48,439 nt of DNA from JBLYYQ01 sp048550035. Its GTDB lineage: Bacteria > Nitrospinota_A > UBA7883 > JBLYYQ01. This document shows, piece by piece, positions 17,398 to 26,829 of the stretch. The DNA is taken from the NCBI GenBank assembly GCA_048550035.1, contig JBLYYQ010000086.1:1-48439 (forward strand). Reading direction: 5' to 3'. Position numbers and translations under genes: made by a program. The stretch's first letter is position 1; each line of letters starts with the position of its first letter. The notes under the pieces are model-generated. The model was not told the DNA's origin. It ran no database searches and saw only the letters and a list, made by a program, of their open reading frames with translations.

Positions 17398-20300
17398 ATG
17401 TTTACTGCTATTAATAACTGTTTTTCAAGAAGAGTGCCAACGCTTGCCTCTCTTGTTTTACTTACCGCATTATCATTGACGCTATTAGATAGTAGTGATA
17501 ATCGAGCATGTGCGGCAGTTTCAGGTTGTGTGGCGACTAGCGAAAAAAATACATCGACCTCCGGATTACAACCTACTGACCTAGATGCTGCTGGGGTTGA
17601 TGTTCTTGGAGGGGATGCTATATTGCAGACAGGAGCGACAGATGCGATTGATGTTTCTAATATAAAGATTCCTTTTAATCAAGATGTTTACTTCTCATTT
17701 ATATATGAGGGTGCTACTGATGATTCATCTCTAGGCTTTTTTGAATATCAAGTTTTATTGGACTGTTTCGCTGATGCCGGGATGAATATCAATTTTACCA
17801 CGGAAGCAAACATCAATAACGGGGTAACCAATCTTGGGATACCATTTACCGAACTATACAAGGCCCACACATACTGTAAAACCAATAAAAATATTAATCT
17901 AATTAACTTTATCCTTCCAGCTCTAAAACAATCAACAGGATTTGGTGGTGTTGTAACAGGTCTAAGCGACTTATACAATCGTGACGAGTGGTGCTTGGTT
18001 CCAACAGTGACACCTCCAAATCCAGATGATCCAAACCACAACAGATTGCGTTTTAACAGCTTAACTCAAACTGGGGACCCTTGCCTTTTGACTGCTCACA
18101 CTCCTACAAATCCATCTCGTGGAGGTTGGAGTGCCGAGGAGGCATATAGAGAAGCTGGCTTTTTAGTCAACAACAATGGAAGCAACGATTTAGGTGATGT
18201 TAGACTTCACCTCGGAACCTTTACAGCAGGAACAGAACTTGTCTTTTTTCTTGTCAGGAAGAATAGTGGTAATACTACAAGGACTTTTTACTCAAAGCCA
18301 ACGCTAACCTCATACGGTTGGTCCTTTAATAATAGTGATAATGTACTATTAGGTGGTCCCGCCGGTAATGCCCCTAAATGTCCTTCAACTCCTGGAGGTT
18401 CTGGGTCACTTTGCAAGCTAGGAAATATAGCACTAGGAGATACAGCAACTTCCTCTGTTGGTTGTGGTTCTGGTACCGGAACAATTGATCTTATAATAAA
18501 TCTTGACGAAGCGGCGCCTGAAGATTTTACGGATGCTAATAGATGTAGCGGTGGTAAAATTGAATGGGATAACTCTCCCTCAACTCCTTCTTGGACACAG
18601 GGAATCTTAACAGGTAATTCACGCCAATCATTATTAGATCTCTATGATATTAATTTTACCGGCAAAATTACGGTAGCAACTTTGGAACCATACAAACCCT
18701 TCAATAACTTTGTGGCATTGGCACCTGAAGGTGATAAATACAAATGGCTCATCGGTGCTGAAAATCAAAAGGGAGGTGGTGACTTAGATTTTAATGATGT
18801 TGTCTTTTTATTAGAGCGAAAGTCAGGTGGAGTAATCGAGTTAAAAGAGAGCGAAGCATTATCACCTACTGATCCTGCTGCATATATAACATCAACTACC
18901 ATCAAGGTAAAAGATACAATCTGTGCTGGAGGTGAAATAAAATATTCTGTTTCGGTTGAAGATCTATATGGCAATCGAAACTGGATTGAGATTGATCGAA
19001 ACCAATGGCAGATAGTAAGAGAAGGTGGTCCAACTGGACCGATAGTCACTAACTGGAATTATGGAGAACCTGAAACAACCTATAGAGAGGCAGTAATTAA
19101 CTTTGCAGAAGCCGGCACTACTGGTACAAAATTGCGGTGGAAGGCAGAACTATCCTCCACTAAAACTGAATGTGCACCTGTAATTGATTTTGTTGATCTA
19201 GCGTATGTTGCAAATGTTGAAGAAGAATTTAGTAGATCAACCCCTGTTCCGTTAGCTCATATGTTATATCGATCGTCATATGCAACACCAAGCCGAACTG
19301 GGAAAGATAGAGGGCTGCGAGGTCATATGAGAGCATGGGAAAGATACAACCCGAATATCAAAGACAGTACTGACAATCCTAATTATTTATCTCTCGCTGA
19401 CCCTGCTGACCCTGCAGCGGAGATTGCAACATATGGGGCATTATCATTAGATGTTATTCATAATAGTTGGGATGGTGGTAAAGAATTAAAAACTAGCTCT
19501 TATCCCAATCGAAAAATTTATACACCTAAGGTGGAGGTAACACTGGTTGAAAATGAACTTTTGGCAACAGGTGATGACACTCGAAGTGTATTTGATAGTC
19601 TACAGTTGCGTAATAGTAGCGGGGGAGCTAGGGGGGACATTGTACTTGGTACATTAGAAATTTCTGCAGGCTCTGAAATACTTAAGCAATCTAGTGGCAG
19701 CACATTAGAAGGGGATGCAGGTGGCACTGCTGACTTTAATCGCCAAGATGGGATCATAACCAATCTTGTTTTTGCTACTCCACCACAAAATAACGTGCGG
19801 ATCACTGCTACTTACTACTACTATTCTAAGAGTGCGCTTAGTAGAACTAATGAAGGTTTAATTGAGTTTGAGAAAGGTACTCGTTCTAATCCTTCAAAAA
19901 TCACTCCTGAGCTACTCGGATTAGATGAAAGCTCTATTAGCTCTGCTGGCCGTATCATCAAATACTACGACTTTAATGCTGATCAAGCTGTTGATAATAG
20001 TGATGTAGAAACTTTAATAGATTGGGTCACTACTAGAGATGTTGATTATAAGTATAACTTTGGAGCGGCCGCAGGTCTTGGTTCCACTGGAGGAACAAGC
20101 CCAACCCACACATGGCCATTAGCAGCGATTGACCGATCAAGTCCTTCAATTTTAGGCTCACGCGGATTCCCTGTATGGTCTAATAAAGCTGGCACACAAG
20201 ATCTAACTGATGATCTACTAAAATTTATCTGTGAAGCATATGTCCATGGTGGAAGCAACGATCCAGATACTTACCTTTTTGTTGGTTCAAGCATGGGAAT

Positions 20301-21747
20301 GCTACATGCCTTTAATGCTGGCAAATTTAGACCATTTGCTATTGATACATCCGGAATCACAACATGTAGTACTTCCGCTGGTGTAGATGCATTTGTTAGG
20401 GCGCTTAGTAACCAACAAACAATGAATCGACCTGGATCAGGAAGCATAAAAGACTTTATTCATGAAACAACAGATAATCGCGGTAACTCTGTTACGATTG
20501 TTACTAATCAAGGTTATTTTGAATGGGAGGCAGGAGCTGAGGCATCCAATATAGGAACAGGTAAAGAAGAGTGGGCATTTATTCCTCAATATCAGCTACC
20601 ACGCCTGAAGAATAATTACACTAATAGTCCTAAGGAATTAGCTTCCGTTAATTCTTCACCTTCGCTTGCTCTGGTTAAATTTTCTGATGGTGAATTTCGT
20701 CGCGTATTACTCTCAGCAACAGGGAGTGGAGGTGACTCACTCTTCGCACTAGATGTTACGGATCCAGCAAACCCTGAACTATTATGGGAATTTTCTGATT
20801 CTGATCTATTTAGATCAAATTCGTCACCAGCGATAGCACTTACCAAACTGACTACAGGAGAATATCAATGGCGAGCATATTTTACCTCTGGTCAAGCTGT
20901 AGATGCAGATGCCAATATAAAAGTTTTTGCACTTGATGTCGAGGAAGGTCCTACCACCAGCAGTCATGGTGAAATAGAACTTGATAAAGATGATAAAACG
21001 AAAGGGCAAATATCATCAGGACAGCCTGTGGCAGTAGATACCGATGGTAATGGAATTATTGATCGGCTCTACCTTTCAACCAGTAATGGCTACATATACA
21101 AGATACTAATTCCTGATAATACTAACGATGATCCTGAAGTATGTAAATATCTTTATCAAACTGATGATGGGCACGGCATATATAGCGCCCCAGCCGTTGT
21201 TATGGCAAAACTTTCTGGTGCATCAACTGCCTATCCAACTATACTCTTTGGCACCTCTGACAATCCTAACGATAGTTCTGATGGACGTAAATCTGACGGT
21301 TCGCTAAAAGAGTTTACCTTTTATGCAGTACAGGATAAGGAGCTAAGCAAGACAGACTGTGGTGCAGTTGATATTAACGAAACCTGGAAAGTCGGGCTTC
21401 CTGAAGGTCATCGTGTCTTTGGATCACCTTTTGTTAGCGATGGAAAGGTAGGATTTGGGACCTCTACTGCTGAAACTGATGATCCATGTGCGGTTTCAAC
21501 ACTTGCATCTGGCGCAGATGGTAATTTCTATGTCCTAAATGTTGACGATGGATCAGAAGCAGAGGTAGAGGAGAATATTGGTAATAACGTTGCAGGACTA
21601 CATAGTTCAGGAACAAAAATCATAACTTCAACTGTTAATAATCTGATCAAAGAATCAGGAGGTAGTATTTCTGCTCCAGAGCCAGCAGGATCGATTGATC
21701 TAGGTGGCGGCATGCTGATCAACTCTTGGCGTGAGATTACTTTATAG
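17398..21747 (+). CDS. pilY1: PilY1-like pilus tip adhesin / pilus-biogenesis factor, with DUF4114-like and dockerin-like segments
   Basis: About 1449 residues. I chose ATG 17398 because AAAGGAG lies 6 bases ahead; it gives a signal peptide with a hydrophobic core (TLASLVLLTALSLTLL) ending near 'ACAA'. The N-terminal third is not recognised and shows no clear von Willebrand A domain. At ~18715-18825 is a DUF4114-like motif 'GGGDLDFNDVVFLLE'. At ~19965-20040 is an Asp-rich, dockerin/EF-hand-like segment 'DFNADQAVDNSDVETL'. The C-terminal half is the PilY1 beta-propeller: 'FVGSSMGMLHAFNAG', 'LFALDVTDPANPELLWEF', and the Ca-binding loop 'DTDGNGIIDRLYL' at ~21037. PilY1 caps the pilus and antagonises retraction through calcium binding. 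Confidence 0.88.
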   Translation: MFTAINNCFSRRVPTLASLVLLTALSLTLLDSSDNRACAAVSGCVATSEKNTSTSGLQPTDLDAAGVDVLGGDAILQTGATDAIDVSNIKIPFNQDVYFSFIYEGATDDSSLGFFEYQVLLDCFADAGMNINFTTEANINNGVTNLGIPFTELYKAHTYCKTNKNINLINFILPALKQSTGFGGVVTGLSDLYNRDEWCLVPTVTPPNPDDPNHNRLRFNSLTQTGDPCLLTAHTPTNPSRGGWSAEEAYREAGFLVNNNGSNDLGDVRLHLGTFTAGTELVFFLVRKNSGNTTRTFYSKPTLTSYGWSFNNSDNVLLGGPAGNAPKCPSTPGGSGSLCKLGNIALGDTATSSVGCGSGTGTIDLIINLDEAAPEDFTDANRCSGGKIEWDNSPSTPSWTQGILTGNSRQSLLDLYDINFTGKITVATLEPYKPFNNFVALAPEGDKYKWLIGAENQKGGGDLDFNDVVFLLERKSGGVIELKESEALSPTDPAAYITSTTIKVKDTICAGGEIKYSVSVEDLYGNRNWIEIDRNQWQIVREGGPTGPIVTNWNYGEPETTYREAVINFAEAGTTGTKLRWKAELSSTKTECAPVIDFVDLAYVANVEEEFSRSTPVPLAHMLYRSSYATPSRTGKDRGLRGHMRAWERYNPNIKDSTDNPNYLSLADPADPAAEIATYGALSLDVIHNSWDGGKELKTSSYPNRKIYTPKVEVTLVENELLATGDDTRSVFDSLQLRNSSGGARGDIVLGTLEISAGSEILKQSSGSTLEGDAGGTADFNRQDGIITNLVFATPPQNNVRITATYYYYSKSALSRTNEGLIEFEKGTRSNPSKITPELLGLDESSISSAGRIIKYYDFNADQAVDNSDVETLIDWVTTRDVDYKYNFGAAAGLGSTGGTSPTHTWPLAAIDRSSPSILGSRGFPVWSNKAGTQDLTDDLLKFICEAYVHGGSNDPDTYLFVGSSMGMLHAFNAGKFRPFAIDTSGITTCSTSAGVDAFVRALSNQQTMNRPGSGSIKDFIHETTDNRGNSVTIVTNQGYFEWEAGAEASNIGTGKEEWAFIPQYQLPRLKNNYTNSPKELASVNSSPSLALVKFSDGEFRRVLLSATGSGGDSLFALDVTDPANPELLWEFSDSDLFRSNSSPAIALTKLTTGEYQWRAYFTSGQAVDADANIKVFALDVEEGPTTSSHGEIELDKDDKTKGQISSGQPVAVDTDGNGIIDRLYLSTSNGYIYKILIPDNTNDDPEVCKYLYQTDDGHGIYSAPAVVMAKLSGASTAYPTILFGTSDNPNDSSDGRKSDGSLKEFTFYAVQDKELSKTDCGAVDINETWKVGLPEGHRVFGSPFVSDGKVGFGTSTAETDDPCAVSTLASGADGNFYVLNVDDGSEAEVEENIGNNVAGLHSSGTKIITSTVNNLIKESGGSISAPEPAGSIDLGGGMLINSWREITL

Positions 21748-21761
21748 GAAAGGTACTTTTG

Positions 21762-22340
21762 ATGAGACATTTATCGGTCCAGTCAGCTACTAGCCGGGGG
21801 TTTACACTGATTGAGATGCTAGTTGTAATTGCAATTGTTGGAATTTTAACATCTATCGTCTATTTTTCTGGCTCCGCGGTTTTGCCACATAAAAGGATTG
21901 ATAATGCAACCAACAGTGTGAAAGCTATTATCAAGCGGGCTCGCTCTGAAGCAATTACCCAAAGTGCTGATAGGGCTCTTCGTATTAACCCTACAGCCGA
22001 AACATTTGAACTCAAGGTGGATCTTGCAGATACTACCAATATTCAAACCTTGGATTTAACTGGTGGGCTGGCTGAAATTAACACTCTAGCCAATTGTGGT
22101 ACTTCTCCTTCTGCCTCCAATACTATGGTGATGGTTTTTGGGAGTGATGGATCAATTAAGCAGTACTATCAAAATGGTGCTACTGCAATTCCAGGGAGCT
22201 TCCCAATAGTAATTGCTATTACTGCCGGTGGGACAACAGATAATAAAGAGATTGTTATTCACCGAGCTGGAATAGCAAAAATTTTAGATTTTGGGACAAC
22301 TTACGATCTTACTCCTGGTACTGGTGCCTGTCCTTCTTAA
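21762..22340 (+). CDS. fimT: Type IV pilus pseudopilin FimT/GspH-like
   Basis: 192 residues from ATG 21762, preceded by AGGAAAGG at a good distance. The prepilin motif is 'GFTLIEMLVVIAIVGILTSIVY', followed by 'IKRARSEAITQS', the helix characteristic of the GspH/FimT family, and a C-terminal beta domain. Its place at the end of the minor-pilin operon, after pilY1, differs from the common fimT/fimU-first order. A candidate terminator follows. Confidence 0.88.
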   Translation: MRHLSVQSATSRGFTLIEMLVVIAIVGILTSIVYFSGSAVLPHKRIDNATNSVKAIIKRARSEAITQSADRALRINPTAETFELKVDLADTTNIQTLDLTGGLAEINTLANCGTSPSASNTMVMVFGSDGSIKQYYQNGATAIPGSFPIVIAITAGGTTDNKEIVIHRAGIAKILDFGTTYDLTPGTGACPS

Positions 22341-22390
22341 AATGAGTTTATTAACTCCCTTAATAACAAGGGGAGTTGATAGATTCTAGG

Positions 22391-22412
22391 GCTACCCTCA
22401 AGTAGCTTTTTT
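22391..22412 (+). terminator. Candidate intrinsic terminator of the pilus operon
   Basis: GCTAC-CCTCAA-GTAGC followed by TTTTTT. The stem is short (5 bp) but lies right after the last pilus gene and before convergent uvrB. A second inverted repeat just upstream, AACTCCC (22353-22359) with GGGAGTT (22371-22377), may contribute. Confidence 0.5.
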
Positions 22413-22414
22413 AA

Positions 22415-24415
22415 TTAACCTACAGTTAGGAGTAGCTCTTGTAACTTTTTAAGCTCATCTCGAAGTTTAGCTGCCTTCTCAAATTCAAACTCTTTTGCGG
22501 CAGCTAACATCTTCTTCTCTTTAAGGTTTATCAATCGACCAATTTCATCCTGACTAGAATATTCTAAAGCGAACTTATCTGCCGGGATATCGATATAATC
22601 TTTATCAGAGAGTGTGACCAATGGATCAGTCATATTACGCTTAACTGTGGCAGGTTTGATCTTATATTTTTTATTATATGCTTCCTGTTTTTTTCTACGG
22701 CGATTCATCTCTCTAGTCGCTACATTAATAGAATCTGTAATTCTATCAGCATATATTATAACCTTACCGTTTATATTTCGTGCCGCTCGACCAGAGGTCT
22801 GAATTAATGATGTAGCTGATCGTAAAAATCCTTCGACATCACCATTTAAAATTGCAACCCGGCTTACTTCTGGAATATCTAATCCTTCCCTCAAAAGATT
22901 GACTCCGATCAAAACATCAAACTTGCCGATTCGTAAATCTTGGAGTATTGCTATCCTATCTAAAGTCACTATATCAGAGTGAAGGTAGGCAGCCTTGATC
23001 TTTAAAGATTGAAGATAGTCTGCTAAATCTTCCGCTTGACGCTTCGTTAATGCTGAAACTAATATCCGCTCTCCCTTCTCAATCCTCTCATTTATCTCCC
23101 CTAACAGATCATCAACCTGGTTCTTGACAGGTCTAATTTCAACTGCAGGGTCTACTAAACCTGTCGGTCTTATTACCTGTTCAGCTGATAGACCATCGCT
23201 AATCTCTAATTCATATCTACTAGGGGTTGCTGAAACATAGATTCGGGTTGATGATATTATCGATTCAAACTCCCCAAATGATAGTGGCCGGTTATCTAAC
23301 GCTGAAGGGAGCCTGAATCCATGTTCAATCAGACTCTCCTTTCGGGATCTGTCACCTTTATACATCGCCCCTATTTGCGGAATCGTCTGATGCGATTCAT
23401 CAATAATTACTAATGTATCTTTTGGTAAATATTCTAATAAGGTGGGTGGGGGTGCTCCTGCTACACGACTATATAAATATCGAGAATAGTTCTCAATTCC
23501 TTTGCAATAGTTAGTCGCCTCTAACATCGCAATATCATTCATCGTCCGCTCTTCAATTCGTTGCGCCTCAATCAATTTATTGGCTCTTTTAAATTTCTTG
23601 ATCTGGCTTGAAAGCTCTAGCTTTACATCTTTGATTGCTCGCTTTAATAGCTTAGCACTTACTGCATAATGGGTTGCAGGGTAAATGTTAACTTTCTCTA
23701 TAGTACCAAATGGCCTCCCTGTTAATGAATCGACTAACTTTATATCTTCAATCTCATCATCAAAAAATTCTATACGGATCGATGAATCACTATCGTAAAC
23801 CGGGATAATCTCTACTAGATCACCATTAACTCTAAATGTACCCCGTTTGAAATCTATATTGTTTCGCTCATACTGTATATCTACTAACTTCCTTAAAAAT
23901 TGATCGCGCTCTAGTTTCATCCCTTTCTCTATTGAGATACGCATCTCTTTGTATAGCTCTGGCGTCCCAAGTCCGTAGATGCAAGAGACTGATGAGACTA
24001 TTATCACATCTTGATGTTCAAAGAGCGACATCGTTGCACTATGTCTTAATTTGTCTAGTTGGTCATTGATACTTGCATCCTTTTCGATATAAATATCTTT
24101 TGATGGAATATATGCTTCTGGCTGGTAATAATCATAATATGAAACAAAATATTCTACTTTGTTTGCTGGGAAAAACTGCTTGAACTCACTATATAGCTGT
24201 GCAGCTAAGGTCTTATTATGAGCAATTATTAATGCAGGGCGAAGAGATGATGCTATTACATGTGCTATCGTAAATGTTTTTCCCGAACCTGTCACCCCTA
24301 GTAATGTCTGATGCTGTTTGCCGAGACGTTCACCTTCAACTAAATTGGCTATTGCAGCTGGCTGATCGCCTGATGGAATAAAATCAGATACAAGTTTAAA
24401 CCGAGCTTTGTTCAT
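22415..24415 (-). CDS. uvrB: Excinuclease ABC subunit B
   Basis: A full-length 666-residue UvrB. It has the N-terminal 'SGDQPAAI' and Walker A 'GVTGSGKT', the 'VEYFVSYYDYYQPEAYIP' beta-hairpin that inserts between DNA strands, and 'VIIDESHQTIPQI'. Helicase motifs V/VI include 'GVNLLREGLDIPEVSRVAIL' and 'QTSGRAARN'. The C-terminal UVR motif for UvrC contact is 'AAKEFEFEKAAKLRDELKKL'. It verifies damage and loads UvrC in nucleotide excision repair. It lies 54 bases after the bactofilin gene on the same strand. Confidence 0.98.
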   Translation of the reverse strand: MNKARFKLVSDFIPSGDQPAAIANLVEGERLGKQHQTLLGVTGSGKTFTIAHVIASSLRPALIIAHNKTLAAQLYSEFKQFFPANKVEYFVSYYDYYQPEAYIPSKDIYIEKDASINDQLDKLRHSATMSLFEHQDVIIVSSVSCIYGLGTPELYKEMRISIEKGMKLERDQFLRKLVDIQYERNNIDFKRGTFRVNGDLVEIIPVYDSDSSIRIEFFDDEIEDIKLVDSLTGRPFGTIEKVNIYPATHYAVSAKLLKRAIKDVKLELSSQIKKFKRANKLIEAQRIEERTMNDIAMLEATNYCKGIENYSRYLYSRVAGAPPPTLLEYLPKDTLVIIDESHQTIPQIGAMYKGDRSRKESLIEHGFRLPSALDNRPLSFGEFESIISSTRIYVSATPSRYELEISDGLSAEQVIRPTGLVDPAVEIRPVKNQVDDLLGEINERIEKGERILVSALTKRQAEDLADYLQSLKIKAAYLHSDIVTLDRIAILQDLRIGKFDVLIGVNLLREGLDIPEVSRVAILNGDVEGFLRSATSLIQTSGRAARNINGKVIIYADRITDSINVATREMNRRRKKQEAYNKKYKIKPATVKRNMTDPLVTLSDKDYIDIPADKFALEYSSQDEIGRLINLKEKKMLAAAKEFEFEKAAKLRDELKKLQELLLTVG

Positions 24416-24469
24416 CAGAGGTCCGAATTTTGTAACAATAGAATTTGGGGCAACTTAAGTAAGAACAGT

Positions 24470-24901
24470 CTATCTAGACTCTAATACTATATTGTCTGGC
24501 TCATCCAAAGGGGTGCTTGCCTGAGCTGATCCATTATCTTCCTTACTATTATGTGAACTATCTTTCGTCATCGATATCTGCCCTTCTAATACAGCACCAT
24601 CCTCAATATTGAGTACAGGGGTATAGACATTTCCGATTAGCTGACCTTTCCCTGTGATTTGAACCTTCTGTTCTGCATAAACATCCCCTTCTACCTTACC
24701 TTTGATTACTATTGAGCTGACCCTTACTTCTGCAATAATATGACCACTCTCTCCTACTATTAAGTTGTCTCCACTCTCAATGTTCCCTTCAAACTTACCA
24801 TCAATCCGGACTGCACCATCAAACTTTAAGATACCTTTAAACTCGGTCTCTTCCCCTAAAAATGCCTTTATTATATCTTTACCACTACCTAGCTTGCTCA
24901 T
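24470..24901 (-). CDS. Bactofilin-family cytoskeletal protein
   Basis: A 143-residue protein with a central beta-helical DUF583 domain: repeating 'FKGILKFDGAVRIDGKFEGNI', 'IVGESGHIIAEVRVSSIVIKGKVEGDV', 'VQITGKGQLIGNVYTPVLNIEDGAVLEG'. A short N-terminal tail and a disordered Ser/Asp-rich C-terminus flank it. Bactofilins polymerise into filaments that localise cell-wall or chromosome-organising proteins. The position after parAB is a known association in deltaproteobacteria, where bactofilins can tether ParABS components. Confidence 0.92.
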   Translation of the reverse strand: MSKLGSGKDIIKAFLGEETEFKGILKFDGAVRIDGKFEGNIESGDNLIVGESGHIIAEVRVSSIVIKGKVEGDVYAEQKVQITGKGQLIGNVYTPVLNIEDGAVLEGQISMTKDSSHNSKEDNGSAQASTPLDEPDNIVLESR

Positions 24902-25034
24902 CTATTAACCCTTCTTTAAATAATCGATATTGTAGAGTAAAATCTCATCATATTAAATCACTTTATACTCTATATAACCTTTTGGCAGTTCATAACTTGC
25001 AGATCGGCAGAGTAAAAATTTTACGAGTCAATTA

Positions 25035-25871
25035 CTATTTGACTCCAAGGAGCTTCAAAAGATGATCAAACTCCTCCTCTCCTTCGAATTTAATCGTTAA
25101 TCTACCCTTTAACCCATTGAGATCAACTGAACTTTTTAGACCAACTCTCTGTTCAATCAGCTCAATAATTCGGGTTAGCTCAACCGGTATCTCCTTTTTT
25201 TTAGGACGATTCCTCTGCTCCACTGCACGAACATTAAGATTCTGGCTTAATATATTATCTCTAGCAGCTAGCTGTGCTTCTTTCCCTTCTATCGATAAGA
25301 GCGCTCTAGCATGACCTGCTGTCAGACGAGATTCAATTAAATCTGCTTGAATTTCATCTGGAAGTTTTAAGAGTCGTAAACTATTTGCGATCGATGATCT
25401 ACTCTTATTAATCTTTTCTGATAACCCCTCTTGCGTTATATCAAACTCTAACATTAATCGACGGTAGCTGTTTGCAATCTCAATTGGATTCAGGTCTTCA
25501 CGCTGAATGTTCTCAATCAATGCTAGCTCCAACCGCTTTGACTCTTTTACAGTCCGGACTATTGCTGGAATCTCTTTTAAGCCAATTAACTTTGATGCAC
25601 GCCAACGTCTCTCACCTGCTATCAGTTCGAATTGACTCCCTCGCCTACTTACAACAATAGGTTGAATGAAGCCATCTTTCTTAATTGACTCTCCTAACTC
25701 TATTAGCTTTTCATCATTAAATAGTTTGCGTGGCTGATATCTGGAACTCTGAATATGGCTGACATTTAACAATCGAATCTCAAGCTTATCTCCCAAACTC
25801 TTACCTGAACTACTACTATAATTTGGAATCAACGCATCCAATCCTCGACCGAGCGCTTTTCTTGAACTCAT
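25035..25871 (-). CDS. parB: Chromosome partitioning protein ParB (CTPase, parS-binding)
   Basis: 278 residues. The N-terminus has 'KALGRGLDALIP' and the ParB/Srx CTP-binding domain has 'SSRYQPRKLF', 'QPIVVSRR' and 'ELIAGERRWRASKL' (the GERRxRA signature). 'LIENIQREDLNPIEIANSYRRL' comes next, then the parS-reading helix-turn-helix 'ITQEGLSEKINKSRSSIANSLRLLKLP' and a C-terminal dimerisation domain. It spreads from parS sites as a sliding clamp. It is 12 bases after parA; two parS sites lie upstream of parA. Confidence 0.97.
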   Translation of the reverse strand: MSSRKALGRGLDALIPNYSSSSGKSLGDKLEIRLLNVSHIQSSRYQPRKLFNDEKLIELGESIKKDGFIQPIVVSRRGSQFELIAGERRWRASKLIGLKEIPAIVRTVKESKRLELALIENIQREDLNPIEIANSYRRLMLEFDITQEGLSEKINKSRSSIANSLRLLKLPDEIQADLIESRLTAGHARALLSIEGKEAQLAARDNILSQNLNVRAVEQRNRPKKKEIPVELTRIIELIEQRVGLKSSVDLNGLKGRLTIKFEGEEEFDHLLKLLGVK

Positions 25872-25883
25872 AATCTATCCTCT

Positions 25884-26654
25884 TTAATTCGGACTACTTT
25901 TTGCTATTAATTCATAAGCAAGATTTATATATGCATCAGAACCTTTTGACTTTATATCATATAAAATCAATGGTTTCCCAAATGATTGAGCCTCTGGAAC
26001 TCTTATATTTCTTGGTATAATTGAGTCAAAAACCTCTTTATTATAATGGCTCCTAACATCGTCTATTACCTGCCTTGAGAGTGCAGTCCTACTATCGACC
26101 ATTGTAAGGAGTATCCCCTCTAATGTTAATCCTGAATTAAACTGCTCTCTAACTCGCTCAATTGTATCAAGCAGTTGACTTAAACCTTCTAAAGCATAAA
26201 ACTCAGTCTGCATCGGGATAATTACCGATTCAGCTGCAGTTAACGCATTTATTGTCAACATTCCTAACGATGGAGGGCAATCAATGAGGATATAGTCGAA
26301 TCTCCCATTAAGAGTGCCAATCAACTCTTTTAATTTCCATTCTCGATTATCGATTGTTAATAATTCAACCTCCGCTCCATAAAGATCTACAGTAGAACTA
26401 ATCGCTTTAAGTTTATCAATCGATGTATCAGAAATCATAGAATCATTTAATACCCCTTCAGTTAGTGCATTATAGATATTTTTCTTCTGATTACCTTTCC
26501 CTAATCCCAACCCTGTAGAGCCGTTCCCTTGTGGATCAAAGTCGATGATTAAAACCTCTTTGTCAGCAATTGCTAATGCGGCAGCTAAGTTCACTGCTGT
26601 CGTGGTTTTCCCAACCCCACCTTTCTGGTTTGCAACCGCTATAATTTTTTTCAT
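25884..26654 (-). CDS. parA: Chromosome partitioning ATPase ParA (Soj)
   Basis: A 256-residue chromosomal-type ParA. The deviant Walker A is 'VANQKGGVGKTTTAVNLAAALA', the A' motif lies in 'DFDPQGNGSTGLG', and Walker B is 'YILIDCPPSLGMLTINAL'. No N-terminal DNA-binding extension is present, as in the short chromosomal Soj type. It drives origin-proximal ParB-parS complexes along the nucleoid. It lies directly upstream of parB. Confidence 0.97.
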   Translation of the reverse strand: MKKIIAVANQKGGVGKTTTAVNLAAALAIADKEVLIIDFDPQGNGSTGLGLGKGNQKKNIYNALTEGVLNDSMISDTSIDKLKAISSTVDLYGAEVELLTIDNREWKLKELIGTLNGRFDYILIDCPPSLGMLTINALTAAESVIIPMQTEFYALEGLSQLLDTIERVREQFNSGLTLEGILLTMVDSRTALSRQVIDDVRSHYNKEVFDSIIPRNIRVPEAQSFGKPLILYDIKSKGSDAYINLAYELIAKSSPN

Positions 26655-26721
26655 CTACTTTTATCCTTAGAATTTCATAATTCTAACAGCTTTTTATCGT
26701 TTATTAGCTAACTTTTCTTGC

Positions 26722-26741
26722 AATGTTTCACGTGAAACATT
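26722..26741. promoter_or_regulatory. parS site 1
   Basis: Contains the exact 16-base canonical chromosomal parS TGTTTCACGTGAAACA (26724-26739), extended by flanking AA/TT into a 20-bp perfect palindrome. It lies in the 175-base mnmG-parA spacer. Confidence 0.95.
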
Positions 26742-26771
26742 TTCTAACCCAAGATTTCATCTCAAATATTA

Positions 26772-26793
26772 CAATGTTTCACGTGAAACATTG
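26772..26793. promoter_or_regulatory. parS site 2
   Basis: A second exact TGTTTCACGTGAAACA (26775-26790) inside a 22-bp perfect palindrome, 51 bases centre to centre from site 1. Paired parS sites beside parAB mark an origin-proximal nucleation point for ParB. Confidence 0.95.
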
Positions 26794-26829
26794 CTTAAGC
26801 AAAGATTGAATCTCAAAATAGAGTTTTAG

